The notes under the pieces: model-generated
The model's database searches: none
The model's input: only the letters and a program-made list of their open reading frames with translations
Told to the model about the DNA's origin: nothing
Shown: positions 1 through 8,042 of the stretch, one piece after another
How positions within the stretch are numbered: position 1 is the first letter of the stretch
Layout: each line of letters starts with the position of its first letter
DNA from: Candidatus Obscuribacterales bacterium
GTDB lineage: Bacteria; Cyanobacteriota; Vampirovibrionia; Obscuribacterales; Obscuribacteraceae
Direction: 5' to 3'
DNA: 64,000 nucleotides
Assembly: GCA_021732085.1 (NCBI GenBank)
Contig: JAKFVQ010000005.1
Span: forward strand, 83,822 to 147,821
Made by a program: the position numbers and the translations under genes

Positions 1-21
1 TGTCTTGATTGGAAGAGTTTC

Positions 22-37
22 GCTAAGCCAGCTTAGC
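22..37. repeat. Short inverted repeat near window start
   Basis: GCTAAGC and GCTTAGC form a perfect 7-bp inverted repeat with a 2-base loop, followed by a pyrimidine-rich stretch (TTCATCGCTCGTCTC). It may be the terminator of a gene lying left of the window. There is no real T-run, so this is only a possibility. Confidence 0.3.
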
Positions 38-194
38 TTCATCGCTCGTCTCAATGGAGTGGCGCGCATCGAGCGCGATGTCCGAAGGTAATTGGAGCGG
101 CTTTATTCACAACTTGTGAAACGCTGCCGTAACATAGAATTGGCCAGCCGAAAGCTCCATGTTAAGGTGAGACTGGAAACGCAGGAATCCGGTC

Positions 195-722
195 ATGAAA
201 GAATCCTTTGGCGCTGTTTTCGATAAGTCCGGTGCATACCGATACCGGCTTTGGCGCCATTGGGACCCGGCGCTCCCAAAACTCTGTATCATAATGCTCA
301 ATCCGAGCACCGCAAATGCCGAGCAAAATGATCCGACTATTTCTCGCTGTATAAACCTGGCGAAGGAGTGGGGATATGGTGGCGTTGAGGTTGTGAACCT
401 TTTCGCGTACAGAGCTACCAATCCGCGCGACTTATGGCAGGCTGACGACCCTGTTGGTCCGTCGAACGATCGTTACATAAAGTATGCGGCGGCGCATTCT
501 GAATCCTGCGTGGTGGCCTGGGGTAACCTGCCCCCGACCCGTTTGGGCCGTGCTAAATCCGTGCTTCAAATTCTGCGCGCTCGCAAACTGCTCTGCCCTG
601 GTGTGACGAAGCTGTTCCATCCAAGGCATCCGCTCTACTTGTCCTCGCAAGTGCAGCTTGAGGAGTTCTGCGGATATGAAATCCCAATCGGAAAGGTCGC
701 GGTCAGTGTCGCTTCCAAGTAG
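195..722 (+). CDS. DUF1643 family protein
   Basis: The 175-residue product matches the DUF1643 family. It has the hallmark LNPSTAN segment (about residues 35-41), then DPTISRC, then the VVNLFAYRATNP stretch, and ends with a HPRHPLYL-type motif. Members are small soluble proteins of unknown biochemical function, often found alone or near nucleic-acid genes. The ATG at 195 is preceded by GCAGGA at 8-base spacing, which supports this start. Length is normal for the family. Nothing in the sequence gives a substrate. It is monocistronic here: the next gene is 158 bases downstream with its own ribosome site. Confidence 0.85.
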   Translation: MKESFGAVFDKSGAYRYRLWRHWDPALPKLCIIMLNPSTANAEQNDPTISRCINLAKEWGYGGVEVVNLFAYRATNPRDLWQADDPVGPSNDRYIKYAAAHSESCVVAWGNLPPTRLGRAKSVLQILRARKLLCPGVTKLFHPRHPLYLSSQVQLEEFCGYEIPIGKVAVSVASK

Positions 723-880
723 AAGACGCTCCACGCGGCAATCGTATACGAAAACTTCTCACCAGCCAAGCACAGCTGGGCTCAGAGGCCAAAGGCTGCC
801 ACTAAGGCACTAAGTCCGGCTTGAGTCGTCTACATTTTTGTCTTGACACTGATGTCGACTTCGAAGAACGGGAGTTTGTT

Positions 881-1015
881 ATGAGATATCCGACTCGCTT
901 TTCAGGAAAGATACCCTCCCGGCCGCTTGAGTTTATTGCGCATCCGGTTGTGCTGCTGGTAATTCTGTTGAGTATCTGCGCCGTCGTTTGGCAACTCAGC
1001 ACAGGCAAAATGTAG
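881..1015 (+). CDS. Small single-pass membrane protein
   Basis: A 44-residue product with a basic N-terminus followed by one hydrophobic helix (about residues 18-38, PVVLLVILLSICAVVWQL), so a single-pass membrane peptide. A longer reading begins at a TTG (821), but the ATG at 881 has a GGGAG site at about 6-base spacing and gives a clean positive-inside topology. The gene stops 9 bases before the convergent hydrolase gene. No family is recognised. Confidence 0.5.
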   Translation: MRYPTRFSGKIPSRPLEFIAHPVVLLVILLSICAVVWQLSTGKM

Positions 1016-1023
1016 ATATGCGA

Positions 1024-2412
1024 CTACTTGTGTGCTTCCGGTGCTACCTGCGGTTCGTGCGGCTCCAGGCGCAAAAACCTGTAGAGATGCTTAGGCTTTC
1101 CACCATGCAGTAGTAGCGTGGTTCTGTCAGGCCTTTTGTGTACCGTGCTCGACCTTAACTGCGGCATTTTCTGTCCAGCCATTAATGCTGCCACGACCGG
1201 AAATGCTACTCCATGCCCAAAATCTTTTGTGACCAAATTGGTGACATCAATAAACCTACTTTTGTCTCCAAACTCTCGGCTGAGAGATGGCTTCTCGGTT
1301 ATCCAGCGGCGAACGTCTGTGGGTTCAGTAAAATCATTTCCCAACAACAGATCGCCGGTGTCCGTGGTCAACTGCAATAGATAATCAGTTGTTAGAACTT
1401 GGCTGCGCTGTCTTGTGAATTTCGGCGGATCGATTGGCCTGCCGAGGCGAGGTTGGCTATGTATGTATTGGGAAAGAATGAGAGGCTTGTCTCGATCAGA
1501 AACGAAGATATAAATCTTGTTTGTGACAGCATCTTCTAGCAGCTGTTTCTTTTCTTCGGCAGTGTGAAAGTCAATGTCAGCTGAGCACAGGAATAAATTT
1601 CGAAAAAGAGGGCCGTGGCTCTCGCGGTGCTTGTTTAGATACCAATAGATTAGCCTGGCCCCCATACTGTGCGCGACCAGATCGATCGTCGAAGATGGTT
1701 TCTTTTCTTTCAAAAGGCGATCAAGAAATGCATCAAAAGAATCCGTGCTCCATTCTAAATTCGCTTCGTCGGTACCATATTCGGTGCGGAAGCCTACCGA
1801 CGGCCAACTGAACAGAATAGGGAGGAACTTTCGTTGTGGATCGTATTCCTGATATTCGTTATAAAGCATGGCGGCATCTTCAACAGCCTCTTCAAATGGC
1901 TTGTCGTATCCATGTATATAGATGCTTATCGGACCATCCCAATCGTGGATTTTCTTGAAGAATCCCTCGACGTCGGTTGTGGTTAGAAAGGAAAACTTTT
2001 GCTTGCGCCAGTCGTCGGCGCTCTGCCTCAAGAGTCTCTTATATTCCCGGCCGTCTTTGGCTCTGGCCGGGCTGATCAATCCCGCAGGCTCATGTATGCC
2101 GGCAATGCCAAACTCCATAGAGCCAGTGCCCGTGTTCAAATGACGGTGGGGTCCAAACTTTGGCGAACGGGTTGTACCCTCATTTAACCTGGTGGTGGCG
2201 AAATATAGCTGAAATGTGGCGGTGTTGGGATTCGCCTCAACTTGGGTGTCAGTAGTCGATGCCGCCGCAGCTGCCGTTTTTCGGGCGAGAACTGCCGGTG
2301 GACAGATTGTCAGCAACAAAATCAGCGACAGCGCCGTAAATGTCTGCCAGGCTGGACCTTTACGGCGGTCTGGTCTGTCTGTGTCTGGTAAATGTGGGCG
2401 CTGGTTCGCCAA
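1024..2412 (-). CDS. Exported DUF900-type alpha/beta hydrolase
   Basis: The 462-residue product has an N-terminal hydrophobic segment (about residues 24-43, ending PPAVLA), so it is probably exported or membrane-tethered. It carries the DUF900 signature: YFATTRLNEG near the start of the domain, IHGYDKPFEEA (oxyanion-side HGY), LFSWPS and the nucleophile elbow AHSMGAR with Ser at about residue 249. Asp and His of a triad are plausible downstream (DVTNLVTKDFGHGVAFP). DUF900 proteins are predicted serine esterases of unknown substrate. The start is a TTG preceded by TGAGGAAAC. It is a paralogue of the product of 3702-5177; the two share the same motif order and a similar C-terminal KKPDRTTL / KRPDRTTL segment. 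Confidence 0.85.
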   Translation of the reverse strand: MANQRPHLPDTDRPDRRKGPAWQTFTALSLILLLTICPPAVLARKTAAAAASTTDTQVEANPNTATFQLYFATTRLNEGTTRSPKFGPHRHLNTGTGSMEFGIAGIHEPAGLISPARAKDGREYKRLLRQSADDWRKQKFSFLTTTDVEGFFKKIHDWDGPISIYIHGYDKPFEEAVEDAAMLYNEYQEYDPQRKFLPILFSWPSVGFRTEYGTDEANLEWSTDSFDAFLDRLLKEKKPSSTIDLVAHSMGARLIYWYLNKHRESHGPLFRNLFLCSADIDFHTAEEKKQLLEDAVTNKIYIFVSDRDKPLILSQYIHSQPRLGRPIDPPKFTRQRSQVLTTDYLLQLTTDTGDLLLGNDFTEPTDVRRWITEKPSLSREFGDKSRFIDVTNLVTKDFGHGVAFPVVAALMAGQKMPQLRSSTVHKRPDRTTLLLHGGKPKHLYRFLRLEPHEPQVAPEAHK

Positions 2413-2510
2413 GTTTCCTCACTCCAGGTTCCCTTTCAGCATATTCAATCTGCAGTCTATTCGCAAGAGCGAAGTCCAAAAGCATTACACAGCGTTGGTC
2501 TAGCGGTGAG

Positions 2511-2542
2511 CTGCATTAACATGCAGTGGTGACTCGTATAAT
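2511..2542 (+). promoter_or_regulatory. Putative promoter with adjacent inverted repeat
   Basis: A TATAAT hexamer (2537-2542) lies 97 bases before the start of the 182-aa gene, preceded by a perfect inverted repeat CTGCAT-TAAC-ATGCAG (2511-2526) where the -35 element would be. No good -35 box is visible, so an activator or repressor site overlapping the promoter is possible. This is the divergent region between the hydrolase and the unknown gene. Confidence 0.35.
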
Positions 2543-2638
2543 TCCCGTTGCGTCCTAGTTTATCCCCGCCGATAATTGACGAATCCATTGCATAGGCAAT
2601 GACTTACCAAATATAAGTGGACTTTCGGAGCGGGCTGA

Positions 2639-3187
2639 ATGTCAGATCAGGGACCTATTTATCCAGCGACAGCTAAACCGGCCAATTCGACCAGCATTGC
2701 TCCCATTGATCAGGCACGCTTGAATTTGGAACAGATGATTTTGGACGCCCTTGATACTGCCGATGATGAAATGGCCAAAGCAATCATGGCCAAAGGGAAG
2801 TTGAGTTTTTACATTGAGCACGGAACTAAATCCAGCGACTCAGGCAATGAGGCAAGCACTGAAGATTCGGTGGCAGCACCGGCTCACAGAAAATTAGTTT
2901 CGCAGGAGTTTTCCACCAACGTCTATTTCGGTGACAAAAGCGCCGAGTCAACAAGTCTGCGTGAAACTCAAAGACGAGACACGCTATCTAAGTTTCGCCC
3001 CGTGCATGACCCTTCAGAATTCAACGTGAGTGCCGACTCTGCTGGGCAAAGATCACTGGGTAAAGTTAAGATAGCTTCTAACGAATATCTCGATTCCCTA
3101 GGACGGAAGGCTAAACAAGAAGCAGACAGCAGTTCAGTCGATATCGATGAACACGACGAAGATTGGGCTCTTCGGGATCGCCGCTGA
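2639..3187 (+). CDS. Hypothetical acidic soluble protein
   Basis: A 182-residue product with no signal peptide and no membrane segment. The N-terminal third holds a predicted helix (LNLEQMILDALDTADDEMAKAI); the rest is rich in Ser, Asp and Glu and looks largely disordered. No known domain is recognised. The ATG is preceded by a GGAGCGGG stretch. It is divergent from one DUF900 hydrolase gene and followed, after a 241-base gap, by another small gene before the second hydrolase. Whether it partners the hydrolases is unknown. Confidence 0.65.
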   Translation: MSDQGPIYPATAKPANSTSIAPIDQARLNLEQMILDALDTADDEMAKAIMAKGKLSFYIEHGTKSSDSGNEASTEDSVAAPAHRKLVSQEFSTNVYFGDKSAESTSLRETQRRDTLSKFRPVHDPSEFNVSADSAGQRSLGKVKIASNEYLDSLGRKAKQEADSSSVDIDEHDEDWALRDRR

Positions 3188-3428
3188 AGTCTTGGCTTCA
3201 AGCAGTTGCAACGGTAACCGTCTGCGTGATTTTGCAGTGATCTCCTCTTGATTGCGTGATGATATCCCCATGGACGCTTTTGGCTGGGCCGTTAATGTCA
3301 TAGGTCTGGGGAAACTGGGGTCCAGAAAGTGCTGCTTTGATTCGCTGGCAGGAGTATAAAACGCCGTCATTTCTTGCCCAGAGATATTTGAAAGTTGAAC
3401 AGAAATTCTGAGTGCTGCCAAAAATGGG

Positions 3429-3695
3429 ATGGCGCGTGGTAATCATACTGATGAAATGGTGGAATTCCTCGCAAAAGAGAGAGCTGCAAGATCGCCGCAT
3501 AAGTTGGTCGGCGTGGAGAGAATAGAGCAGTTAGCAAAGGGCGCGGATCAGGACGCTGCTGTGGGCATTCTTCAGCAGGGCTTGAAGAGGACCTCTTCCA
3601 AACTTGATGAAATTGAACTACGTGGCTACTGGCACAACCTTCATGAACGAGAAGCTCGTGCAGTTGAGGAATCAGTTGCTAAGTTCTATCGATGA
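3429..3695 (+). CDS. Small hypothetical protein
   Basis: An 88-residue helical, charged, soluble product with no recognised domain. It ends 6 bases before the convergent stop of the second DUF900 hydrolase, the tight packing expected of a real gene. The ribosome site is weak. Alternative readings in this stretch are poorer, but the call is moderate. Confidence 0.5.
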   Translation: MARGNHTDEMVEFLAKERAARSPHKLVGVERIEQLAKGADQDAAVGILQQGLKRTSSKLDEIELRGYWHNLHEREARAVEESVAKFYR

Positions 3696-3701
3696 GAGAG
3701 C

Positions 3702-5177
3702 TTAATTCGGCTCGAGTCTCGTGAAGCGGTAGAGCACGCGTGGTTTGCCGAATGATTCTTGCAGCGTTGTTCGATCAGGCTTTTTGTACACTTGATGCAC
3801 GAGGAGCTGCGGAAATTTTGCTTTGTCTGCCAGCATTCCTGAAAGGATCGACCAGGCAAGCCCATGACCCATGTTTGCCGTCACTAAATTCGTTACGTCG
3901 ATAAATCGGCTGCGTTCGCCCAGCTCTTTGCTAAGATGTGGATTGCTCTTTAGCCATGAAACCACATCTGACGAATTTGCAAATCCGATTCCAGTGAATG
4001 CGCTGGCTGCTTCAACTGCGAATTGCTGAATGATATCGGGTGTTACTTCGTCGCGTTTCTTGTTGTCAGGCTCATCCGCACTGCGAGGCGGGTCTATCGG
4101 TCTTCCGAGCCTCGGTTGTCCGTGCAAGTATTGCGACATTACAAGTGGCATGTCGCGATCGGAAACAAAGGCGTACACCGTATTTGATACCGCTTCTTCC
4201 AACGTTTTTATTAGATCTACGGTTGAGTGGAAATCGACATCTGAATTGCACAAGTATAGGCTGCGAAACCATGGCTTAGCAAGATCCGCATGGTCTCTAG
4301 TTATATAAGCGATAGGAAGTCGTGCGCCCATGCTGTGTGTGACAATGTCAATGCTGGCGTCTGGATGTTTTTCCTTCAGCAAGCGATTCATGAATGCTTC
4401 AAATGATTTGTAGGACCATTCAAGGTTGGCTTCATCGACGGAGTAACGCGCTCTTCCTTCTGCTGATGGCCAGCTAAATACAATTGGAAGCATGCGCTTC
4501 TGATCTTCATCCTCGTAATACTGGTAATCAGAAAAAAGCATTGCTGCATCTTGCAATGATTGATTGAAAGGCTTGTAGTAGCCGTGCACATAAACGCAGA
4601 TTCTATTTGGCCAGCGCTTCACTTTGTTGAAGAATTCCTCTTCATCGAAGCAGTTGACCTTCGCAACCGGTGCCTTCCACCACAGCTCAGAGGATTGTCG
4701 CAAGCTTTCTCTATAAGCTGCACCGTTCTGCGCACTTGCCGGGCGTGTTAAGCCTTGCGGTTTCGTCAGTGTGGCAACGCCGTACTCAAGCGAGCCGTTA
4801 CCCAAATCGAGGTGCCGATTTGTGGCAAAAATTGGTTCCTTTTTGCTTCCTTCATTGAGACGTGTCGTCAGAAAATAAAGTTGAAGCGATTTGTCCTTCC
4901 AGCCGGCGTTCGAGCTGGATGATGAATCGGCGGCTGTTTTTTTTGCAGCAGAATTATCTTCAGCGGTACGCTCGTCACTCTTTTGCGCGGAACTGGATTC
5001 TTCTGAGGCCTGGCTTTGGTGGCGCTTGATTCGCTGTGCATTGGCCGGGACGCCGACTGAATAATCCAAAGCTGATTGCATATATACAGCAGCTATGGAG
5101 ATGACCATAAAAACAGCAAAGCGCCGATTTGCGCGGCGCCAATAATGCTGATATGAATGTAGTCTCGATCCTTTCAC
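3702..5177 (-). CDS. DUF900-type alpha/beta hydrolase (paralogue)
   Basis: The 491-residue product has an N-terminal membrane anchor or signal (about residues 20-38), a Ser/Lys/Ala-rich linker (about 50-92), then the hydrolase domain: YFLTTRLNEGS, VYVHGYYKPFNQS, VFSWPS and THSMGAR with nucleophile Ser at about residue 282. It closely parallels the 1024-2412 product, pointing to a gene duplication. The start is a GTG 24 bases after the stop of the coiled-coil gene, so it is probably the third gene of a coaD / coiled-coil / hydrolase operon. The linker makes it slightly longer than its paralogue. Substrate unknown. Confidence 0.85.
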   Translation of the reverse strand: MKGSRLHSYQHYWRRANRRFAVFMVISIAAVYMQSALDYSVGVPANAQRIKRHQSQASEESSSAQKSDERTAEDNSAAKKTAADSSSSSNAGWKDKSLQLYFLTTRLNEGSKKEPIFATNRHLDLGNGSLEYGVATLTKPQGLTRPASAQNGAAYRESLRQSSELWWKAPVAKVNCFDEEEFFNKVKRWPNRICVYVHGYYKPFNQSLQDAAMLFSDYQYYEDEDQKRMLPIVFSWPSAEGRARYSVDEANLEWSYKSFEAFMNRLLKEKHPDASIDIVTHSMGARLPIAYITRDHADLAKPWFRSLYLCNSDVDFHSTVDLIKTLEEAVSNTVYAFVSDRDMPLVMSQYLHGQPRLGRPIDPPRSADEPDNKKRDEVTPDIIQQFAVEAASAFTGIGFANSSDVVSWLKSNPHLSKELGERSRFIDVTNLVTANMGHGLAWSILSGMLADKAKFPQLLVHQVYKKPDRTTLQESFGKPRVLYRFTRLEPN

Positions 5178-5201
5178 GGATCCAATACGTCCTGCGTCCG
5201 C

Positions 5202-5822
5202 TTATTCTTCGCGGTGTTGGAGAAGGTTAGGAGAAACTCCAACATGACGCTTTACCGAACCCAGTACTCTTTGGCCGTTGCGGACGATGTTTTGAGCGTC
5301 TGCAAGCGTTCTACCAAGTGTGTTGAGGTCTGTGTCGATGCGGGTTAAAACCTGCTCAGCATAGTGATCGGCGCCGTCGCGAACTCTTGTAGCGTCTTCT
5401 TCTGCTTCGATACGAAGTTTGTCAGCTTCGGCGAGCGCTTCACGACGCATTTGCTCAACTTCTTGAACTACTTGCTTGCGGATGCGATCGACTTCTGATT
5501 GTACAGCTTTGAGCAGTTCAGATTCCTGAACCATATTTTCTGCCTGACGGCGAGCTGTTGAAATGATTTGTTCGGCGCGACGCTGTGACTCGGCGATGAT
5601 GTCATCGCGTTGCTGCAGCACTTCTGTAGCTTCACGCAACTCTTCCGGTAGGCGAGCGCGAGCTTTGTCGAGCACCTCCAGGAATTGGTCGGCGTTGATT
5701 GCTTTGAACTTCCAAACGCCGGAAGCATCTTCTATTAAGTGCTCGAGAAGATCGAGATGCTTATAGATGGATGTTTGCTTGTATGCTGCTGTATTCGGAC
5801 TGATTGCCACTGTTGTTGTCAT
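5202..5822 (-). CDS. DivIVA / ATPase-b-like coiled-coil protein
   Basis: A 206-residue soluble protein that is almost entirely heptad-rich helix between about residues 60 and 165 (long runs of Glu, Arg, Gln and Ala such as EQMRREALAEADKLRIEAEE). The N-terminal 55 residues form a short ordered head containing LDLLEHLIEDA. This resembles the coiled-coil DivIVA/Cdv3-like proteins that cyanobacteria carry as cell-division or polarity factors, though the classic N-terminal DivIVA motif is not clear. It starts 3 bases after the coaD stop, so the two are translationally coupled. A cytoskeletal or division role is an inference. Confidence 0.75.
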   Translation of the reverse strand: MTTTVAISPNTAAYKQTSIYKHLDLLEHLIEDASGVWKFKAINADQFLEVLDKARARLPEELREATEVLQQRDDIIAESQRRAEQIISTARRQAENMVQESELLKAVQSEVDRIRKQVVQEVEQMRREALAEADKLRIEAEEDATRVRDGADHYAEQVLTRIDTDLNTLGRTLADAQNIVRNGQRVLGSVKRHVGVSPNLLQHREE

Positions 5823-5825
5823 TTT

Positions 5826-6320
5826 TCAGCGCCCCTGCTGAAGATTGATGTAATGTTCCTTCAGGTACAAATTGACCGCTGGTGGTAGGAACTGCGAAAC
5901 GTCTCCGCCTAGTTTAACTATTTCCTTGACGGTTGACGAGCTTATAAAAGAATACTCGGCTTTTGTCATGAGAAAAATAGTTTCTAGTTCAGGAAGCAGT
6001 TGCTTGTTGGTTTGAGCCATGCTCAATTCCGCCTCGTAGTCGGACACAGCTCGCAATCCTCGAATGATTACTGAAATCTGTTTATTCTTCGCAAAGTCTA
6101 CGGTCAGACCTTGAAAGGTGTCGACTGTCACTCCTGGTATATCCGCTATTACTCTCGATATAAGCTCAGCGCGTACATCAATTGGAAGGAGAGGATTTTT
6201 TCCAGGATTTGCTACCACTGCCATGATGACTTCGTCAAAGAGCTTGCTCGCTCTGTTGATTATGTCCAGATGTCCTAGAGTTATCGGATCGAATGATCCC
6301 GGATATACAGCTCGAACCAA
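5826..6320 (-). CDS. coaD: Phosphopantetheine adenylyltransferase
   Basis: The 164-residue product is full length for CoaD, which joins ATP and 4'-phosphopantetheine to make dephospho-CoA, the penultimate step of coenzyme A synthesis. The nucleotidyltransferase signature is GSFDPITLGH (residues 8-17, with the TxGH motif). The pantetheine-binding and hexamer motif RGLRAVSDYE and the C-terminal ISSSTVKE motif (ATP-phosphate binding) are all present. The start is a TTG preceded by AAGGTTAGGA; no better ATG exists upstream. It leads an apparent operon with the coiled-coil gene and a DUF900 hydrolase. Confidence 0.97.
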   Translation of the reverse strand: MVRAVYPGSFDPITLGHLDIINRASKLFDEVIMAVVANPGKNPLLPIDVRAELISRVIADIPGVTVDTFQGLTVDFAKNKQISVIIRGLRAVSDYEAELSMAQTNKQLLPELETIFLMTKAEYSFISSSTVKEIVKLGGDVSQFLPPAVNLYLKEHYINLQQGR

Positions 6321-6734
6321 AGTCCTAACCTTCCGAAAAGCAATTTGCGATCGTTGATATTACTCTGAACCTCCAGATTCGCCAAGGCGATACTCTTTGT
6401 CTTGTCAACCGACATACTAACACAAGCATTCTTGATTTCCGCCGCTTTGCAACCTTGCTATTCTTTAATGCATGGTGGGGTTCCCATAAGTCACCAACTG
6501 GCTTACAGCATTATCTGAGGATAATTAAGTTCTGTATTGAAAGCCCTGTCGAGCTACTCGAATTCGGGCAGTTCTAAGCGGATTTCGGAAACGGCGTAAA
6601 TATGAGAACCCTCACATAAAGCTTTGCGCCCCAGTTGTTCTGCTGATCTGCGTTGGGACTGAATGCATTTTTACGTATGTCATCTGTTCGCTTCTCGTGT
6701 TATATGAAGAATATCCTCCTCTACAGTTTTGCCC
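6321..6734. other. Intergenic region, no gene seen
   Basis: A 414-base divergent gap between coaD (leftward) and the exported protein gene (rightward). No frame looks coding. It holds one short inverted repeat, TTATC-TGAG-GATAA (6511-6524), and presumably both promoters. No confident -35/-10 pair was found. Confidence 0.5.
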
Positions 6735-7451
6735 ATGAAGCGTTTTTCGCTAGCTACTGCGACTCTTGTGCCTGCTTTGGGTGTGCTTATTCTGGCGCCT
6801 GCTGTTTTTGCCGCGTCCATGTATGACCAGAAGAAAGCTGCCATGGACACGGCTTACGCTATCGAAAACACGAGAAAGTCGTATGAAGCGGAGAGCCTGG
6901 CTGCTGCTGAATATATTGAGCGCACAGAGATCTGGCATCAGCAAGCGCGCCAGGCTGCAGAGTCTGCGTGCCGTTTGCAGCCTCTCCTGTTCAACACAGC
7001 AAATAGACAAATAGCTTCATCGGATTTCGGAAACTGGGGGCGCGTAGAACGGATTAATGAGCCAAGCCGCGAGCACATTCCGCGAGCTCCGCGTTCCAAT
7101 TCATTTGTTGGAAGTTCCGATTCTATTCTTGACGGTTCTTCAGTTTCCGATGCGGAGCAAGAATCTACCGTACTTCATGGAAATGTGACGGAGATTCGCG
7201 TTGAGCCTCGCCGGCCGAAGCCGTCGGTTGTTTCATTGATGCATGCCACTGAGAATAGATTGATCGATTTGCATGACCATGGACGAATCGGTTCTTTCGA
7301 TATGGATAAATTTAGCGAGAGGCTTCTCGGGATCAAAAAGAACTATTCCGTTATGATTTCGTCTCGAGCTATCCTTTCACCGCGGCAAGAGGGAATTCTG
7401 CGCAGTGAAATGAATGGACTCGATAAAGATATTTCTGATCGAGCTAACTGA
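6735..7451 (+). CDS. Exported hypothetical protein
   Basis: A 238-residue product with a clear signal peptide (basic start, hydrophobic core LVPALGVLILAPAV, cleavage after about FAA, residue 28). The mature part begins with a helical region rich in Ala and Glu (about 35-75), then a Ser/Arg-rich linker, and a C-terminal helical region (about 165-238). A TTG two codons upstream is possible, but the ATG at 6735 is preferred. No domain is recognised. It is likely periplasmic. Confidence 0.6.
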   Translation: MKRFSLATATLVPALGVLILAPAVFAASMYDQKKAAMDTAYAIENTRKSYEAESLAAAEYIERTEIWHQQARQAAESACRLQPLLFNTANRQIASSDFGNWGRVERINEPSREHIPRAPRSNSFVGSSDSILDGSSVSDAEQESTVLHGNVTEIRVEPRRPKPSVVSLMHATENRLIDLHDHGRIGSFDMDKFSERLLGIKKNYSVMISSRAILSPRQEGILRSEMNGLDKDISDRAN

Positions 7452-7512
7452 CTATCTCTTCTCGATTTAGTAAAACCTGCTTAGCTGGTGAGAAGTGGTC
7501 CATTGAAATTTG

Positions 7513-7638
7513 GACGATTTTCTCACCATGACAATCACCCTTGAAACCAGCAAAAGAGTCCGAAAAGCTTGATGAAACGCTTATCTAAGCAAAAGTAATG
7601 AATCAGAATTGATGCACCTTTTTCCTCACCATGACAAC
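7513..7638 (+). repeat. Two copies of the TCACCATGACAA repeat
   Basis: Copy 1 (7513-7534) reads GACGATTTTCTCACCATGAC plus AA; copy 2 (7609-7638) contains TTGATGCAC, a T-rich spacer and TCACCATGACAAC. The same box recurs at about 36.1-36.3 kb and 63.7-63.9 kb. Copy 1 also has a GGTCC about 20 bases upstream, as do the copies at 36.1 and 63.7 kb (roughly). No gene fits this gap. Confidence 0.6.
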
Positions 7639-7681
7639 GGGTTGGATAAGTGCACGTTCTTAAGCCTTGCTTGGCCCAATA

Positions 7682-7873
7682 TTACTCTCTGCTGGAAGGG
7701 GCGGTTTGCTTTAGTCCGGGCGGTGCTTTCTCTTGTGTCTCCGGCGAAACTTCTAGCGTGCTTTTGGTCCACACAATGAATAAGGCAAAGACGACGAAGA
7801 TAATAATCCATCCCCAAATAGTTGAAGCTATAGTCTCGAAGATTGACTGTTTTGGCTCATAATGATTTTCCAT
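7682..7873 (-). CDS. Small single-pass membrane protein
   Basis: A 63-residue product with an N-terminal cytosolic stretch, one strong hydrophobic helix (about residues 15-36, WGWIIIFVVFALFIVW) and a charged, Pro-rich tail. The ATG at 7873 has an AAGGCG site at suitable spacing; a longer upstream reading lacks one. The architecture resembles the other short tail-bearing membrane proteins in this window (15565-15804). No family recognised. Confidence 0.5.
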   Translation of the reverse strand: MENHYEPKQSIFETIASTIWGWIIIFVVFALFIVWTKSTLEVSPETQEKAPPGLKQTAPSSRE

Positions 7874-8042
7874 GACAGACGCCTTATCAACACAGAAATC
7901 GGCAAGTTGCACTCTATGCACTCGCTTATCCTCTTGCAGTTTTCCAAATAGGCGTAGATGAGAGCAATTAGTTTCTGCAAAGGACGGCTTTCGTCCTAGA
8001 ATTTATCTTCGGGACTATCCTCGAAGCCAAAGAGCTTTGGGA

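Noticed and set aside
3198..3446. Leftward 82-codon frame between two small genes
   Set aside because: Protein-like in parts but no ribosome site, and it would overlap the start of the gene at 3429; not called.
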